From Microbacterium sp. PM5 (GTDB taxonomy: Bacteria > Actinomycetota > Actinomycetes > Actinomycetales > Microbacteriaceae), in contig NZ_CP022162.1 in the NCBI RefSeq assembly GCF_003293595.1, forward strand, positions 1 to 64,000: a stretch of DNA of 64,000 nucleotides, in the 5' to 3' direction. Position 1 is the stretch's first letter. Each line of letters starts with the position of its first letter. Of this stretch, positions 7,498 through 16,218 are shown one piece after another. Made by a program: the position numbers and the translations under genes. The notes under the pieces are model-generated. The model had not been told where the DNA came from. It worked only from the letters and a program-made list of their open reading frames with translations, and made no database searches.

Positions 7498-9225
7498 ATG
7501 CTCGGAAAACTCCTCGTCCGTTATCTCTGGACGTACAAGTGGTGGCTGCTGGGCGTGCTCGTCTTCCAGTTCGCCTCGGCGATGGCTTCCCTCTACCTGC
7601 CGCGCCTGAACGCCGACATCATCGACAAAGGTGTCGCGGCGGGCGACACCGGATACATCTGGTCGCGGGGCGGCTTCATGCTGCTCATCGCGCTGGGCCA
7701 GATCGTCGCCTCGGTGATCGCGACGTTCTTCGCGGCGCGCGCGGCGATGAGCGCCGGGCGCGACATCCGCCGCGACGTCTACGACAAGGTGAGCGGTTTC
7801 TCCGAGCGCGAAGTCTCGTCGTTCGGTGCGGGAACGCTCATCACGCGCAACACCAACGACGTCCAGCAGGTGCAGATGCTCGCGATGATGGGCGCCACGA
7901 TGCTGGTCACGGCGCCGCTGCTGGCCATCGGCGGCGTCATCATGGCTGTCCAGCAGGATGCCGCGCTCAGCTGGCTCATCGCCGTGGCGGTGCCGACGCT
8001 GCTCGTGATCGCCGGCTTCATCATCAGTCGCATGGTGCCGTTGTTCCGCGAGTATCAGGGCAAGCTCGACGGCGTCAACCGCGTCATGCGCGAGCAGCTC
8101 ACCGGTGTGCGCGTCGTTCGCGCGTTCGTGCGTGAACGCATCGAAGAGGCCCGCTTCCGCGTCGCGAACACCGACATCATGGTCGTCGGACGCAAGGTCG
8201 GCTCGCTGTTCGTGCTCATGTTCCCGCTGGCGATGCTGGTGCTCAATCTCACCGTCGTCGGCGTCATCTGGTTCGGCGGCATCCAGGTGGATGCTGGCGA
8301 CGTGCAGATCGGCACCCTCTTCGCCTTCATGCAGTACGTCGGTCAGATCCTCATGGGCGTGCTCATGGCGACGTTCATGACGATCATGATCCCGCGCGCC
8401 GCCGTCTCCGCAGATCGCATCGGAGAGGTGCTCGACTCGACCGACGCGCTGCACCGCCCGGCGCGACCGGTCACGGCGTTTCCCGACCTCGGCGCCGTCG
8501 AATTCGACGATGTCACCTTCAGCTACCCGGGTGCCGAATCCCCCGTCCTCGAGAACATCTCGTTCCGCGCCGCCCCCGGACAGACCGTCGCCATCGTGGG
8601 GTCGACCGGTTCGGGCAAGACGACGCTCGTCTCTCTCATTCCCCGACTGTTCGATGTCACGGGCGGAACCGTGCGAGTCGGCGGCGTCGACGTACGCGAG
8701 GCCGACCTCGACGAGATGTGGCGCGGCATCGGCTACGTTCCGCAGCGCGCCTTCCTCTTCACCGGCACTGTCGCCAGCAACCTCCGATTCGGTCGCGAAG
8801 ACGCCACCGATGACGAGCTCTGGGACGCGCTCGAGATCGCCCAGGGCCGCGACTTCGTGTCGGAGATGGACGGTGGGCTCGACGCGCGCATCGCGCAGGG
8901 CGGCACCAACGTCTCGGGCGGCCAACGCCAGCGCCTGTCGATCGCCCGCGCCATCGTGCACCGGCCGCATGTGCTCGTCTTCGACGACTCGTTCTCGGCG
9001 CTCGACGTCACGACCGACGCGCGACTGCGCCAAGCCCTGTGGCGGGCGCTTCCCGACGTGACCAAGATCGTCGTCGCGCAGCGCATCTCGACCATCGCGG
9101 ATGCCGATGTCATCGTGGTCCTCGACGACGGCCGCATGGTCGGCATCGGCACGCATGATGACCTCTTGGCCGGCAATGAGACGTACCGAGAGATCGTCGA
9201 ATCGCAGTTGGGAGTCGACGCATGA
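7498..9225 (+). CDS. ABC exporter half-transporter, subunit with degenerate catalytic site
   Basis: 575 residues: a six-helix type IV exporter membrane domain (about 15-320) and an ATPase domain (about 335-575). Walker A is GSTGSGKTT (near 367) and the signature is NVSGGQRQR (near 470). Walker B is VLVFDDSFSALD, with Asp where the catalytic Glu is expected. The partner encoded next has Glu there but an altered signature. This complementary loss is the hallmark of heterodimeric multidrug exporters (BmrCD, TM287/288), so the two genes likely form one drug or lipid exporter with a single strong ATP site. The stop overlaps the next start by 4 nt. Confidence 0.9.
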   Translation: MLGKLLVRYLWTYKWWLLGVLVFQFASAMASLYLPRLNADIIDKGVAAGDTGYIWSRGGFMLLIALGQIVASVIATFFAARAAMSAGRDIRRDVYDKVSGFSEREVSSFGAGTLITRNTNDVQQVQMLAMMGATMLVTAPLLAIGGVIMAVQQDAALSWLIAVAVPTLLVIAGFIISRMVPLFREYQGKLDGVNRVMREQLTGVRVVRAFVRERIEEARFRVANTDIMVVGRKVGSLFVLMFPLAMLVLNLTVVGVIWFGGIQVDAGDVQIGTLFAFMQYVGQILMGVLMATFMTIMIPRAAVSADRIGEVLDSTDALHRPARPVTAFPDLGAVEFDDVTFSYPGAESPVLENISFRAAPGQTVAIVGSTGSGKTTLVSLIPRLFDVTGGTVRVGGVDVREADLDEMWRGIGYVPQRAFLFTGTVASNLRFGREDATDDELWDALEIAQGRDFVSEMDGGLDARIAQGGTNVSGGQRQRLSIARAIVHRPHVLVFDDSFSALDVTTDARLRQALWRALPDVTKIVVAQRISTIADADVIVVLDDGRMVGIGTHDDLLAGNETYREIVESQLGVDA

Positions 9226-11258
9226 GCGCGCCGAACACCGCCGCCCTCTCCGAAGAGGAACGCGAAGAGCTCGAGCTCGCCGAGCGGGCCCGGCTCAACT
9301 CCGGATCCTGGGATTCCGTCGCCCCCGGCAAGGCCGCCAACTTCGGTCGCAGCTTCGTGCGGATGATCGGCCTGCTCGCCCCGTACAAGTGGGCGTTCGG
9401 GTTCGTCTCGGTCCTCGGCGCGGTCGGCGTCGTCCTCGCCGTGATCGCGCCGAAGGTTCTCGGCGAAGCCACCAACATCCTCTTCGAGGGGGTCGTCTCG
9501 GCATCCCTCGCCGCCCAGTTCCCCGCGGGCGCGAGTCAGGCCCAGGTCGTCGACGCCCTGCGCGCCGCCGGGCAGAACGACATCGCCAACATCGTCTCTG
9601 CGATGCACGACTTCCAGGTCGGCGCCGGAGTCGACTTCGAGCGTCTCAAGTGGGTGCTCGTCGCCGTGCTCGCCATCTACGTCGTGTCGGCGGTGCTCAC
9701 CTGGCTGCAGGGCTACGTCATCAACGTGATCATGGTGCGCACCATGTGGCGGCTCCGCGAGTCGGTCGAGGCGAAGATCAACCGTCTGCCGCTGTCGTAC
9801 TTCGACCGGGTGCAGCGCGGCGAGCTCATCTCGCGCGTGACGAACGACATCGACAACATCACCCAGACCATGCAGCAGTCGCTGTCCACCGCCGTCACCA
9901 ACGTGCTGACGGTCGTCGGCGTGCTCATCATGATGTTCTCGATCTCGTGGCAACTCGCGATCGTCGCCCTCATCGCGCTGCCGCTGATGGGCGTCATCTT
10001 CGGAGTCATCGGCCCGAAGTCGCAGAAGGCCTTCGCGACGCAGTGGCGCAAGGTCGGCCGGCTCAACGCACGCGTCGAGGAGTCGTTCTCCGGTCACGCA
10101 CTCGTGCGCGTGTACGGCCGCGAGAAGGATTCGCGGGAGAGGTTCGAGCAGGAGAACGAAGAACTCTACCAGGCCGCGTTCAAAGCCCAGTTCCTCTCCG
10201 GGCTGATGATGCCGGCGATGATGTTCATCGGAAACCTCTCCTACGTCGGCATCGCCGTGCTCGGCGGCCTGATGGTGGCCTCCGGCCAGCTGCGGCTCGG
10301 TGACGTGCAGGCGTTCATCCAGTACTCGCAGCAGTTCACCCAGCCGCTGTCGGAGCTCGGCGGCATGGCCGCCGTCGTGCAGTCCGGGACGGCCTCGGCT
10401 GAGCGCGTCTTCGAACTCCTCGACCAGGACGAGCAGGAGCCCGATGCCGCCGACGCGCCCGCCCTGCGCGAGGGACGCGGCGTGATCGAGTTCCAGAACG
10501 TCGCGTTCTCGTACAGCCCCGACAAGCCCCTCATCCGCGACCTGTCCTTCCGCGTCGAACCGGGCCAGACCGTGGCGATCGTCGGCCCGACCGGAGCCGG
10601 TAAGACGACGCTGGTGAACCTGCTGATGCGCTTCTACGAGCTCGACGGGGGCCGCATCCTGCTCGACGGACAGGACATCTCCGAACTCACCCGCGACGAT
10701 GTGCGTTCGCGCACCGGCATGGTGCTCCAGGATCCGTGGCTGTTCGCCGGAACGATCCGCGAGAACATCCGGTACGGCAACGAGCAGGCCTCCGACCTCG
10801 AAATCGTCGAAGCCGCCGTCGCGACCCGGGTCGACCGCTTCGTCCACTCCCTTCCCGACGGATACGACACCGTGCTCGACGAGGACGCCGCCAACGTCTC
10901 GGCGGGGGAGAAGCAGCTCATCACGATCGCGCGCGCGTTCGTCGCCGAGCCGAGCGTGCTCATCCTGGATGAGGCGACGAGCTCGGTCGACACCCGCACC
11001 GAGCTGCTGCTGCAGCACGCGATGTCGGCGCTGCGCGAAGGACGCACGTCCTTCGTGATCGCCCACCGCCTGTCGACCATTCGCGACGCAGACCTCATCC
11101 TCGTGATGGAGCACGGCGACATCGTCGAGAAGGGCAGCCACGACGAGTTGATCGCCGCGGAAGGCGCCTACTGGCGTCTCTACCGCTCGCAGTTCGAGCA
11201 GGCCGCCGCCGGCGCCGACGACCCTGCCGCCGAGGTCGGCACCGGGACCGACGCGTGA
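9222..11258 (+). CDS. ABC exporter half-transporter, catalytically competent subunit
   Basis: 678 residues. It has a ~45-residue acidic N-terminal extension and an exporter membrane domain with an extra-long first external loop (about residues 85-145). The ATPase domain has Walker A GPTGAGKTT (near 454), Walker B VLILDEATSSVD (near 579, catalytic Glu present) and a changed signature VSAGEKQL in place of LSGGQ (near 557). In a heterodimer this signature would pair with the degenerate Walker B of the upstream subunit, making one silent and one active site. Overlaps of 4 nt with both neighbours indicate a three-gene operon. Substrate unknown. Confidence 0.9.
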   Translation: MSAPNTAALSEEEREELELAERARLNSGSWDSVAPGKAANFGRSFVRMIGLLAPYKWAFGFVSVLGAVGVVLAVIAPKVLGEATNILFEGVVSASLAAQFPAGASQAQVVDALRAAGQNDIANIVSAMHDFQVGAGVDFERLKWVLVAVLAIYVVSAVLTWLQGYVINVIMVRTMWRLRESVEAKINRLPLSYFDRVQRGELISRVTNDIDNITQTMQQSLSTAVTNVLTVVGVLIMMFSISWQLAIVALIALPLMGVIFGVIGPKSQKAFATQWRKVGRLNARVEESFSGHALVRVYGREKDSRERFEQENEELYQAAFKAQFLSGLMMPAMMFIGNLSYVGIAVLGGLMVASGQLRLGDVQAFIQYSQQFTQPLSELGGMAAVVQSGTASAERVFELLDQDEQEPDAADAPALREGRGVIEFQNVAFSYSPDKPLIRDLSFRVEPGQTVAIVGPTGAGKTTLVNLLMRFYELDGGRILLDGQDISELTRDDVRSRTGMVLQDPWLFAGTIRENIRYGNEQASDLEIVEAAVATRVDRFVHSLPDGYDTVLDEDAANVSAGEKQLITIARAFVAEPSVLILDEATSSVDTRTELLLQHAMSALREGRTSFVIAHRLSTIRDADLILVMEHGDIVEKGSHDELIAAEGAYWRLYRSQFEQAAAGADDPAAEVGTGTDA

Positions 11259-12064
11259 GCGCGGCCGCAGCCGCGACGCCCGCCCGGCGCCGCGACCTCC
11301 GCTTCGTGCTGGCTTGCATCGGGGTCGGGCTCGCTGCCGGACTGCTGTCGGGGCTGTTCGGCGTCGGCGGCGGCACGGTCATCGTGCCGATGCTGGTGCT
11401 CCTGCTGCGCTTCGACCAGCGGCTCGCCGCGGGCACGTCACTCGCGGCCATCGTGCCCACGGCATCCGTCGGTGTCGTCTCCTACGCCCTTCACGGGTCC
11501 GTCGCGTGGATCCCGGCGCTCATTCTGGCCGCCGGCGCCGTCGTCGGCGCGCAGATCGGTTCCTGGCTGCTGGCACGCATCCCGCAGAACACGCTGCGCT
11601 GGGGGTTCGTGGGCTTCCTCGTCGTCGTGATCGTGATGCTGTTCATCGTCGTCCCCTCGCGCGACGCCGCACTCGAGCTCACGGTCGCATCCGGCATCGG
11701 CTTGGCGGTGCTGGGGCTGTTCACGGGCGTGATGGCGGGCTTGCTGGGTGTCGGCGGCGGGGTCATCGTCGTTCCCGCGCTCATCTTCCTCTTCGGTACG
11801 AGCGACCTCATCGCGAAGGGAACCTCGCTGCTCATGATGATCCCGACCGCCATCTCGGGCACCGTGGGCAACGTCAAGCGCCGCAACGTCGACCTGGTCG
11901 CCGCCGCGCTCGTCGGCGTCGCGGCCTGCACCACGACGGCTCTCGGTGCCTGGATTGCCACGCTGCTGTCGCCCCTGGTCGCCAACATCCTCTTCGCCTG
12001 CTTCCTCACCTTCATCGCCGCGCAGATGGCGGTGCGGGCCATCCGCGCTCGTCGCGCGCGCTGA
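11255..12064 (+). CDS. TauE/SafE (TSUP) family permease
   Basis: 269 residues, about eight membrane helices in two related halves. Each half carries the glycine-rich family motif (LLSGLFGVGGGTVIVPMLV near 28, and MAGLLGVGGGVIVVPALIF near 160). The family moves small organic or sulfur anions such as sulfite, sulfoacetate or taurine. GTG 11255 overlaps the exporter stop, so it is co-transcribed with a multidrug-type exporter, an unusual pairing that gives no clear substrate clue. Confidence 0.85.
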   Translation: MSAAAAATPARRRDLRFVLACIGVGLAAGLLSGLFGVGGGTVIVPMLVLLLRFDQRLAAGTSLAAIVPTASVGVVSYALHGSVAWIPALILAAGAVVGAQIGSWLLARIPQNTLRWGFVGFLVVVIVMLFIVVPSRDAALELTVASGIGLAVLGLFTGVMAGLLGVGGGVIVVPALIFLFGTSDLIAKGTSLLMMIPTAISGTVGNVKRRNVDLVAAALVGVAACTTTALGAWIATLLSPLVANILFACFLTFIAAQMAVRAIRARRAR

Positions 12065-12143
12065 CGCGTTCATCCGTCCCGAACCGTCGCCACGGCGGGT
12101 TTGATGCGGCCCCTGCGGGCGGACGAGCGGGCAGCGCCGTCGA

Positions 12144-12155
12144 TAGGATCGAGTG
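12144..12155 (+). promoter_or_regulatory. Putative leaderless -10 (TAGGAT) for the HadA-like gene
   Basis: TAGGAT at 12144-12149, then 6 nt, then GTG 12156. This spacing favours GTG 12156 over the in-frame GTG at 12153. Confidence 0.45.
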
Positions 12156-12605
12156 GTGTCAGTGAATCCTGAGCTGGTGGGTCGCGTCTTCCCGCCGACC
12201 GCTTCCTATCTCGTGGGCCGCGAAAAGGTGCGCGAATTCGCGCGGGCCGTCTTCGCCGACGCCCCTCAGCACGTCGACCCCGCCGCCGCTCAGGCGCTGG
12301 GCTACCGCGACGTCGTCGCACCGCCCACCTTCGCGATGGTCGTCCAAGACCTCACGATGCAGCAGCTGCTGGCCGTCGAGGACTCCGGCATCGCTCTGGA
12401 ACGTACCGTGCACGCCGAGCAGCGCTTCCACTACAGCCGTCCGATCGTCGCCGGAGACGAGCTCACCGCGCAGCTCAGCATCACCGGCATCCGCCCCTTC
12501 GGCGCCGGAGCGATGGTGACCAGCGAGGCGGAGATCACCGACGCCGACGGCGCCCACGTCGTCACCGCGACATCCATCCTGCTCATCGGAGGCGAGGTCT
12601 CATGA
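12156..12605 (+). CDS. FAS1-like hotdog dehydratase subunit (HadA-like, MaoC N-terminal type)
   Basis: 149 residues of the FAS1-type dehydratase / MaoC N-terminal family: VGRVFPPTASYLVGREKVREFARAV near the start and a hotdog core with HAEQRFHYSRPIVAGDEL. In mycobacteria the homologue HadA recruits substrate while HadB supplies the catalytic residues of a 3-hydroxyacyl-ACP dehydratase. Microbacteriaceae lack mycolic acids, so here the pair more likely serves general fatty acid or acyl-CoA dehydration. The stop overlaps the next ATG by 4 nt. GTG 12156 is favoured by the leaderless promoter. Confidence 0.8.
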   Translation: MSVNPELVGRVFPPTASYLVGREKVREFARAVFADAPQHVDPAAAQALGYRDVVAPPTFAMVVQDLTMQQLLAVEDSGIALERTVHAEQRFHYSRPIVAGDELTAQLSITGIRPFGAGAMVTSEAEITDADGAHVVTATSILLIGGEVS

Positions 12606-13015
12606 CATCCGCAGCCCTGGAGGTCGGCACCGTCGTCGCCGAGCGCACCGTGCACCTGACCCGCGAGTCGCTGGTGCGCTACGCGGGCGCATCGGGTGAC
12701 TTCAACCCCATTCACTATCGCGACGACGTCGCCGAACGCGTCGGTCTGCCCGGGGTCCTCGCGCACGGCATGCTGACGATGGGCCTCGCCGTCGAGACCA
12801 TCGTGGAGTGGCTCGGCGACGCCGGACGCATCGTCGACTACGGGGTGCGCTTCACGCGTCCCGTCGTGGTGGATGCCGAGGACGGGGCCGATCTCTTCGT
12901 CTCCGCCAAGGTCGGCGCCGTCGACGAGGAGGCAGTGCGCATCGACCTCACCGTGACGTTCGGTGACACGACCGTGCTCGGCAAGGCGCAGGTGCGCGTG
13001 CGCCACCAGTCCTGA
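12602..13015 (+). CDS. MaoC-family hotdog dehydratase subunit (HadB-like)
   Basis: 137 residues, a single hotdog domain with the catalytic hydratase motif YAGASGDFNPIHYRDDVA (Asp and His at residues ~33-39). It then has GLPGVLAHGMLTMGLA, the central hydrophobic helix of R-specific hydratases. It would supply the active site of a heterodimer with the upstream HadA-like protein. Its TGA shares one base with the ATG of murB, so the three genes are translationally coupled, a conserved actinobacterial arrangement. Confidence 0.85.
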   Translation: MTSAALEVGTVVAERTVHLTRESLVRYAGASGDFNPIHYRDDVAERVGLPGVLAHGMLTMGLAVETIVEWLGDAGRIVDYGVRFTRPVVVDAEDGADLFVSAKVGAVDEEAVRIDLTVTFGDTTVLGKAQVRVRHQS

Positions 13016-14151
13016 TGGCCGAGATCACGCCGATTCCGCTCGCCGACCTGACGACGCTCCGCGTCGGCGGCACCCCCCTGCGGATGGTCGAGGCCCGCGC
13101 CCGCGACGAGCTCGTCTCGGCGCTGCGAGAGGCCTGGTCGCAGGGTGAGCCGTGGCTCGTGCTCGGCGGCGGCTCCAACCTGCTCGCCGGCGACGAGCCC
13201 TTCGACGGAACCGTCGTGCTGATGCGAACCTCCGGCATCGAGCGTGTGGAGGGCGCTCGGGAGGGTCACGTCCGTCTGCGCGTCGAAGCGGGTCACAACT
13301 GGGACGACCTCGTCGAGTACACCGTCGCGGCAGGCCTAGCCGGGATCGAGGCGATGAGCGGCATCCCCGGATCGGCCGGTGCGGCCCCCATCCAGAACGT
13401 CGGGGCGTACGGCCAGGAGATCGTCGAGACGCTGGTGGAGGTCGAACTGCTCGATGAGGCGACGGGCGAGGTGGAGACCGTCTCTGCGGCCGCCCTCGAG
13501 CTGGGCTTTCGCACGTCGGTGCTCAAGCAGCACTACGGTCGCGGCGCCCAGCGCGCGGGTGTCATCGTCTCGATCACGCTCGAGCTGCAGGAGGTCGGCG
13601 ACGGCGAGGTCCCCGTGCGCGGCGCTCAGCTGCGTCAGGCACTGCGGTTGGCCCCGGATGCCGCGGTGTCGCTCCGGTGGATCCGCGAGACGGTGTTGGC
13701 GACGCGGGCTGCCAAGGGCATGGTGCTCGACGACGCCGATCCCGACACCCACAGCGCCGGATCCTTCTTCCAGAACGCGATCGTTTCGGCATCCTTCGCG
13801 CGAACCCTTCCGCCCGAGTGCCCGCGCTGGCCGATGGCCGTGGAGATCGAACCCGTCACCGTCATCCCTCTGGCCGCCTTCGACGGCGTCGTGCCCCCGC
13901 CGGTCTCGGTTCAGCCCGACGTCAAGGTGAGCGCCGCCTGGCTGATCGAGCACGCCGGTCTCGGCAAAGGCTTCCGGCTGCCACGCTCTCGAGCCGGATT
14001 GTCGACGAAGCACGCGCTCGCCCTCACGAACCGTGGCGGGGCGACCGCCGGCGAGATCGCCGAACTCGCGCGCTATATCCAGCACCGGGTGCAGTCCGAG
14101 TTCGGTCTGCTGCTGCAGCCCGAACCGGTGCTGGTGGGCGTCGAACTCTAG
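13015..14151 (+). CDS. murB: UDP-N-acetylmuramate dehydrogenase
   Basis: 378 residues. FAD-binding signatures are in order: TTLRVGGTPLRMVEA near the start, LVLGGGSNLLAGDE, and GIPGSAGAAPIQNVGAYGQE. The substrate domain has AGSFFQNAIVS (catalytic Ser) and SAAWLIEHAGLGKGF, with the conserved Glu in PEPVLVGVEL at the C-terminus. It reduces UDP-GlcNAc-enolpyruvate to UDP-MurNAc with NADPH in cytoplasmic peptidoglycan precursor synthesis. Length and motifs indicate type I MurB. Its stop overlaps the stop of the convergent PAP2 gene in a CTAG tetramer. Confidence 0.95.
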   Translation: MAEITPIPLADLTTLRVGGTPLRMVEARARDELVSALREAWSQGEPWLVLGGGSNLLAGDEPFDGTVVLMRTSGIERVEGAREGHVRLRVEAGHNWDDLVEYTVAAGLAGIEAMSGIPGSAGAAPIQNVGAYGQEIVETLVEVELLDEATGEVETVSAAALELGFRTSVLKQHYGRGAQRAGVIVSITLELQEVGDGEVPVRGAQLRQALRLAPDAAVSLRWIRETVLATRAAKGMVLDDADPDTHSAGSFFQNAIVSASFARTLPPECPRWPMAVEIEPVTVIPLAAFDGVVPPPVSVQPDVKVSAAWLIEHAGLGKGFRLPRSRAGLSTKHALALTNRGGATAGEIAELARYIQHRVQSEFGLLLQPEPVLVGVEL

Positions 14152-14927
14152 ATCTCTCCGGGCTCGCCGTGGCGGCGGGGTCCCGGAGCGGCCTCGGCCG
14201 GCTCGCGTCGCGGCACTTCCCGCAGGAAGGGGACGAGCGGCATGAGCATGCGCACCCAGACGATGCGGGCCGCTGGAAAGACGCCCAGCACCCACAGCAC
14301 CGACGCGAGCGCATCGGTGGGGTAGTGCACGCCGAGGATCGCGACGGAGAGCACGATCACGGCCACCGCGACCGTACCGACCACGATCGCCGGAGTGTGC
14401 CACCGCGTGCCCTTCAGCATGAGCACCAGCGTGAGCACCAGCGCGGTGACGAAGACCACGTGCCCGCTGGGATAGGACGGATCGACCGGCATCTGTGCCA
14501 CCGGATGCGGCAGCAGTGTCGCATCCGGACGCGGGCGACCGACCGCGATCTTGACGATGTCGGACGGGATCCAGGTCAGCGCGATCGTCCCGGCGAAAGC
14601 GATCGCCAGCGCCAGCCGCCCGCTCAGCGCCCACACGATGCCGGTGACGATCACGGTGATCACGATCGCCGGCACAGGGGAGAACAGGTCGTACACGAGG
14701 GCGGTGACCTGGCCGAGACCATCGATGTGCCAGCCGTTCATCGCGCGCGACAGGTCCGCGTCGATGGGCGCGGCGCGCAGAGCCAGCCCCGCACTGATGA
14801 GGAAGACGATCGTCGCCAGCCCGACGACCAGCTTGGTCGCCGGTCGTTCAGACGGCGCGAGCAGCGCATTGCGGCGACGGCGCGATCTGCGCGACGCCAC
14901 AAGGAGGGAGGATGTCGACGGGCGCAT
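14148..14927 (-). CDS. PAP2-superfamily membrane phosphatase with altered third motif
   Basis: 259 residues with about six membrane segments. PAP2 motif 1 is KIAVGRPRP (K126, R133) and motif 2 is PSGH (153-156, His156). Motif 3 reads SVAILGVHYPTD: Ser194, His201 and Asp205 are kept, but the Arg of the usual SRxxxxxH is Val195. PAP2 enzymes dephosphorylate lipid phosphates such as undecaprenyl diphosphate or phosphatidate at the outer membrane face. The loss of a phosphate-binding Arg may change or weaken activity. An Arg-rich N-terminus (ASRRSRRRRN) precedes the first helix. Confidence 0.85.
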   Translation of the reverse strand: MRPSTSSLLVASRRSRRRRNALLAPSERPATKLVVGLATIVFLISAGLALRAAPIDADLSRAMNGWHIDGLGQVTALVYDLFSPVPAIVITVIVTGIVWALSGRLALAIAFAGTIALTWIPSDIVKIAVGRPRPDATLLPHPVAQMPVDPSYPSGHVVFVTALVLTLVLMLKGTRWHTPAIVVGTVAVAVIVLSVAILGVHYPTDALASVLWVLGVFPAARIVWVRMLMPLVPFLREVPRREPAEAAPGPRRHGEPGEI

Positions 14928-14984
14928 GGAGTCCGATGGTTCTCCGTCCAGCTATGTGCTGTCTGAGTGTGCGGAGGTCGCGGG

Positions 14985-16190
14985 TCAGTCGAGGCCGAAC
15001 AGCTTCTGCAGGCGCTGGACGCCCTCCAGCAGCTGGTCGTCACCGAGCGCGTAGGACAGGCGCAGGTATCCCGACGGGCCGAACGCCTCGCCGGGAACGA
15101 CCGCGACCTCGGCCTGGTCGAGGATGAGATCGGCGAGCTCGAGCGAGGTGTCGACGCGCGTGCCGTTCCACTCCCGTCCGAGAAGGCCGGTCACGTCCGG
15201 GTAGACGTAGAACGCGCCGAGCGGGTTGGGCACCGTGACGCCCGGGATCTTCGCCAGCTCCGACACGATCAGCCGACGCCGACGGTCGAAAGCCTGACGC
15301 ATGTCCTCGGCTTCGGTCTGCGGCCCGGTGAGTGCGGCCAGCGCCGCGCGCTGCGCGACGTTGTTGACGTTCGAGCTCAGGTGGGACTGGAGGTTGCCGG
15401 CGAGCTTGATCGCGTCGGCGGGACCGACCATCCAGCCCACGCGCCATCCCGTCATCGCATACGTCTTGGCGACCCCGTTTACGAGGATCGTCTGTCCGGC
15501 GAGCTCCGGCACCGCGTCGACGATCGACACCGCCCGCGCCCCTTCGTAGACGAGGTTCTGATAGATCTCGTCGCTGACCACCCAGATGCCGTGTGCGAGC
15601 GCCCACTCGCCGATCGCCTTCGTCTCCTCCGGCGTGTAGACCGAGCCGGTCGGGTTCGAGGGCGACACGAACACGAGAACCGTCGTCTTGTCGGTGCGCG
15701 CAGCCTCGAGCTGGTCGACGGTGACCTTGTAGTCCTGGTCGGCGCCCGCGAAGACCTCGACGGGGATGCCGTCGGCGAGCGCGATGGCCTCGGGATAGGT
15801 CGTCCAGTAGGGTGCCGGCAGCAGCACCTCGTCGCCCGGGTTCACCACGGCCTGGAACGCCTGGTAGACGGCTTGCTTGCCCCCGTTGGTGACGATGATC
15901 TGCGAGGCGGTGACCTCCAGGCCCGAGTCGCGGAGCGTCTTCGCCGCGATCGCCTCGCGCAGCACGGGCAGGCCGGCGGCGGGCGTGTAGCGGTAGTTGG
16001 CGGGGTCGTGGAGGGCGTGCGCGGCGGCATCCACGATGAACTGCGGCGTCGCGAAGTCGGGCTCCCCGGCCGCGTAGGAGATGACGGGGCGGCCGGCCGC
16101 CTGCAGGGCCTTCGCCTTCGCATCGACCTTCAGGGTCGCGGACTCGGCGATGGCGGACAGCTTGCGGGACAGGGGAGCGCGTTCGGTCAC
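14985..16190 (-). CDS. Aspartate/aromatic aminotransferase (class I, PLP)
   Basis: 401 residues of the fold-type I aminotransferase I-gamma group. The PLP lysine lies in [13 protein letters not shown] (K239), with [13 protein letters not shown], the Asn194-equivalent region and a C-terminal substrate Arg in GYLRLSYAL. It probably transfers amino groups between aspartate and 2-oxoglutarate. GTG 16190 was chosen because TACGCT lies 7 nt upstream and the family N-terminus ([22 protein letters not shown]) follows; the frame is open further upstream but that part overlaps the DUF4127 gene region and looks non-coding. aspC is a plausible name but not certain. Confidence 0.88.
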   Translation of the reverse strand: MTERAPLSRKLSAIAESATLKVDAKAKALQAAGRPVISYAAGEPDFATPQFIVDAAAHALHDPANYRYTPAAGLPVLREAIAAKTLRDSGLEVTASQIIVTNGGKQAVYQAFQAVVNPGDEVLLPAPYWTTYPEAIALADGIPVEVFAGADQDYKVTVDQLEAARTDKTTVLVFVSPSNPTGSVYTPEETKAIGEWALAHGIWVVSDEIYQNLVYEGARAVSIVDAVPELAGQTILVNGVAKTYAMTGWRVGWMVGPADAIKLAGNLQSHLSSNVNNVAQRAALAALTGPQTEAEDMRQAFDRRRRLIVSELAKIPGVTVPNPLGAFYVYPDVTGLLGREWNGTRVDTSLELADLILDQAEVAVVPGEAFGPSGYLRLSYALGDDQLLEGVQRLQKLFGLD

Positions 16191-16218
16191 AGGCAAAAGC
16201 GTAGTGCGTCCGGTTCGC

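Noticed and set aside
8733..11141. Very long open frame (~800 codons) on the minus strand under the two ABC exporter genes
   Set aside because: Its protein is His/Asp/Arg-rich low-complexity sequence with no domain, a typical antisense shadow in GC-rich DNA; the plus-strand genes have all ABC motifs.
12156..13015. HadA/HadB-like pair as evidence for mycolic acid synthesis
   Set aside because: No other mycolate genes are in the window and the gene content points to Microbacteriaceae, which lack mycolic acids.
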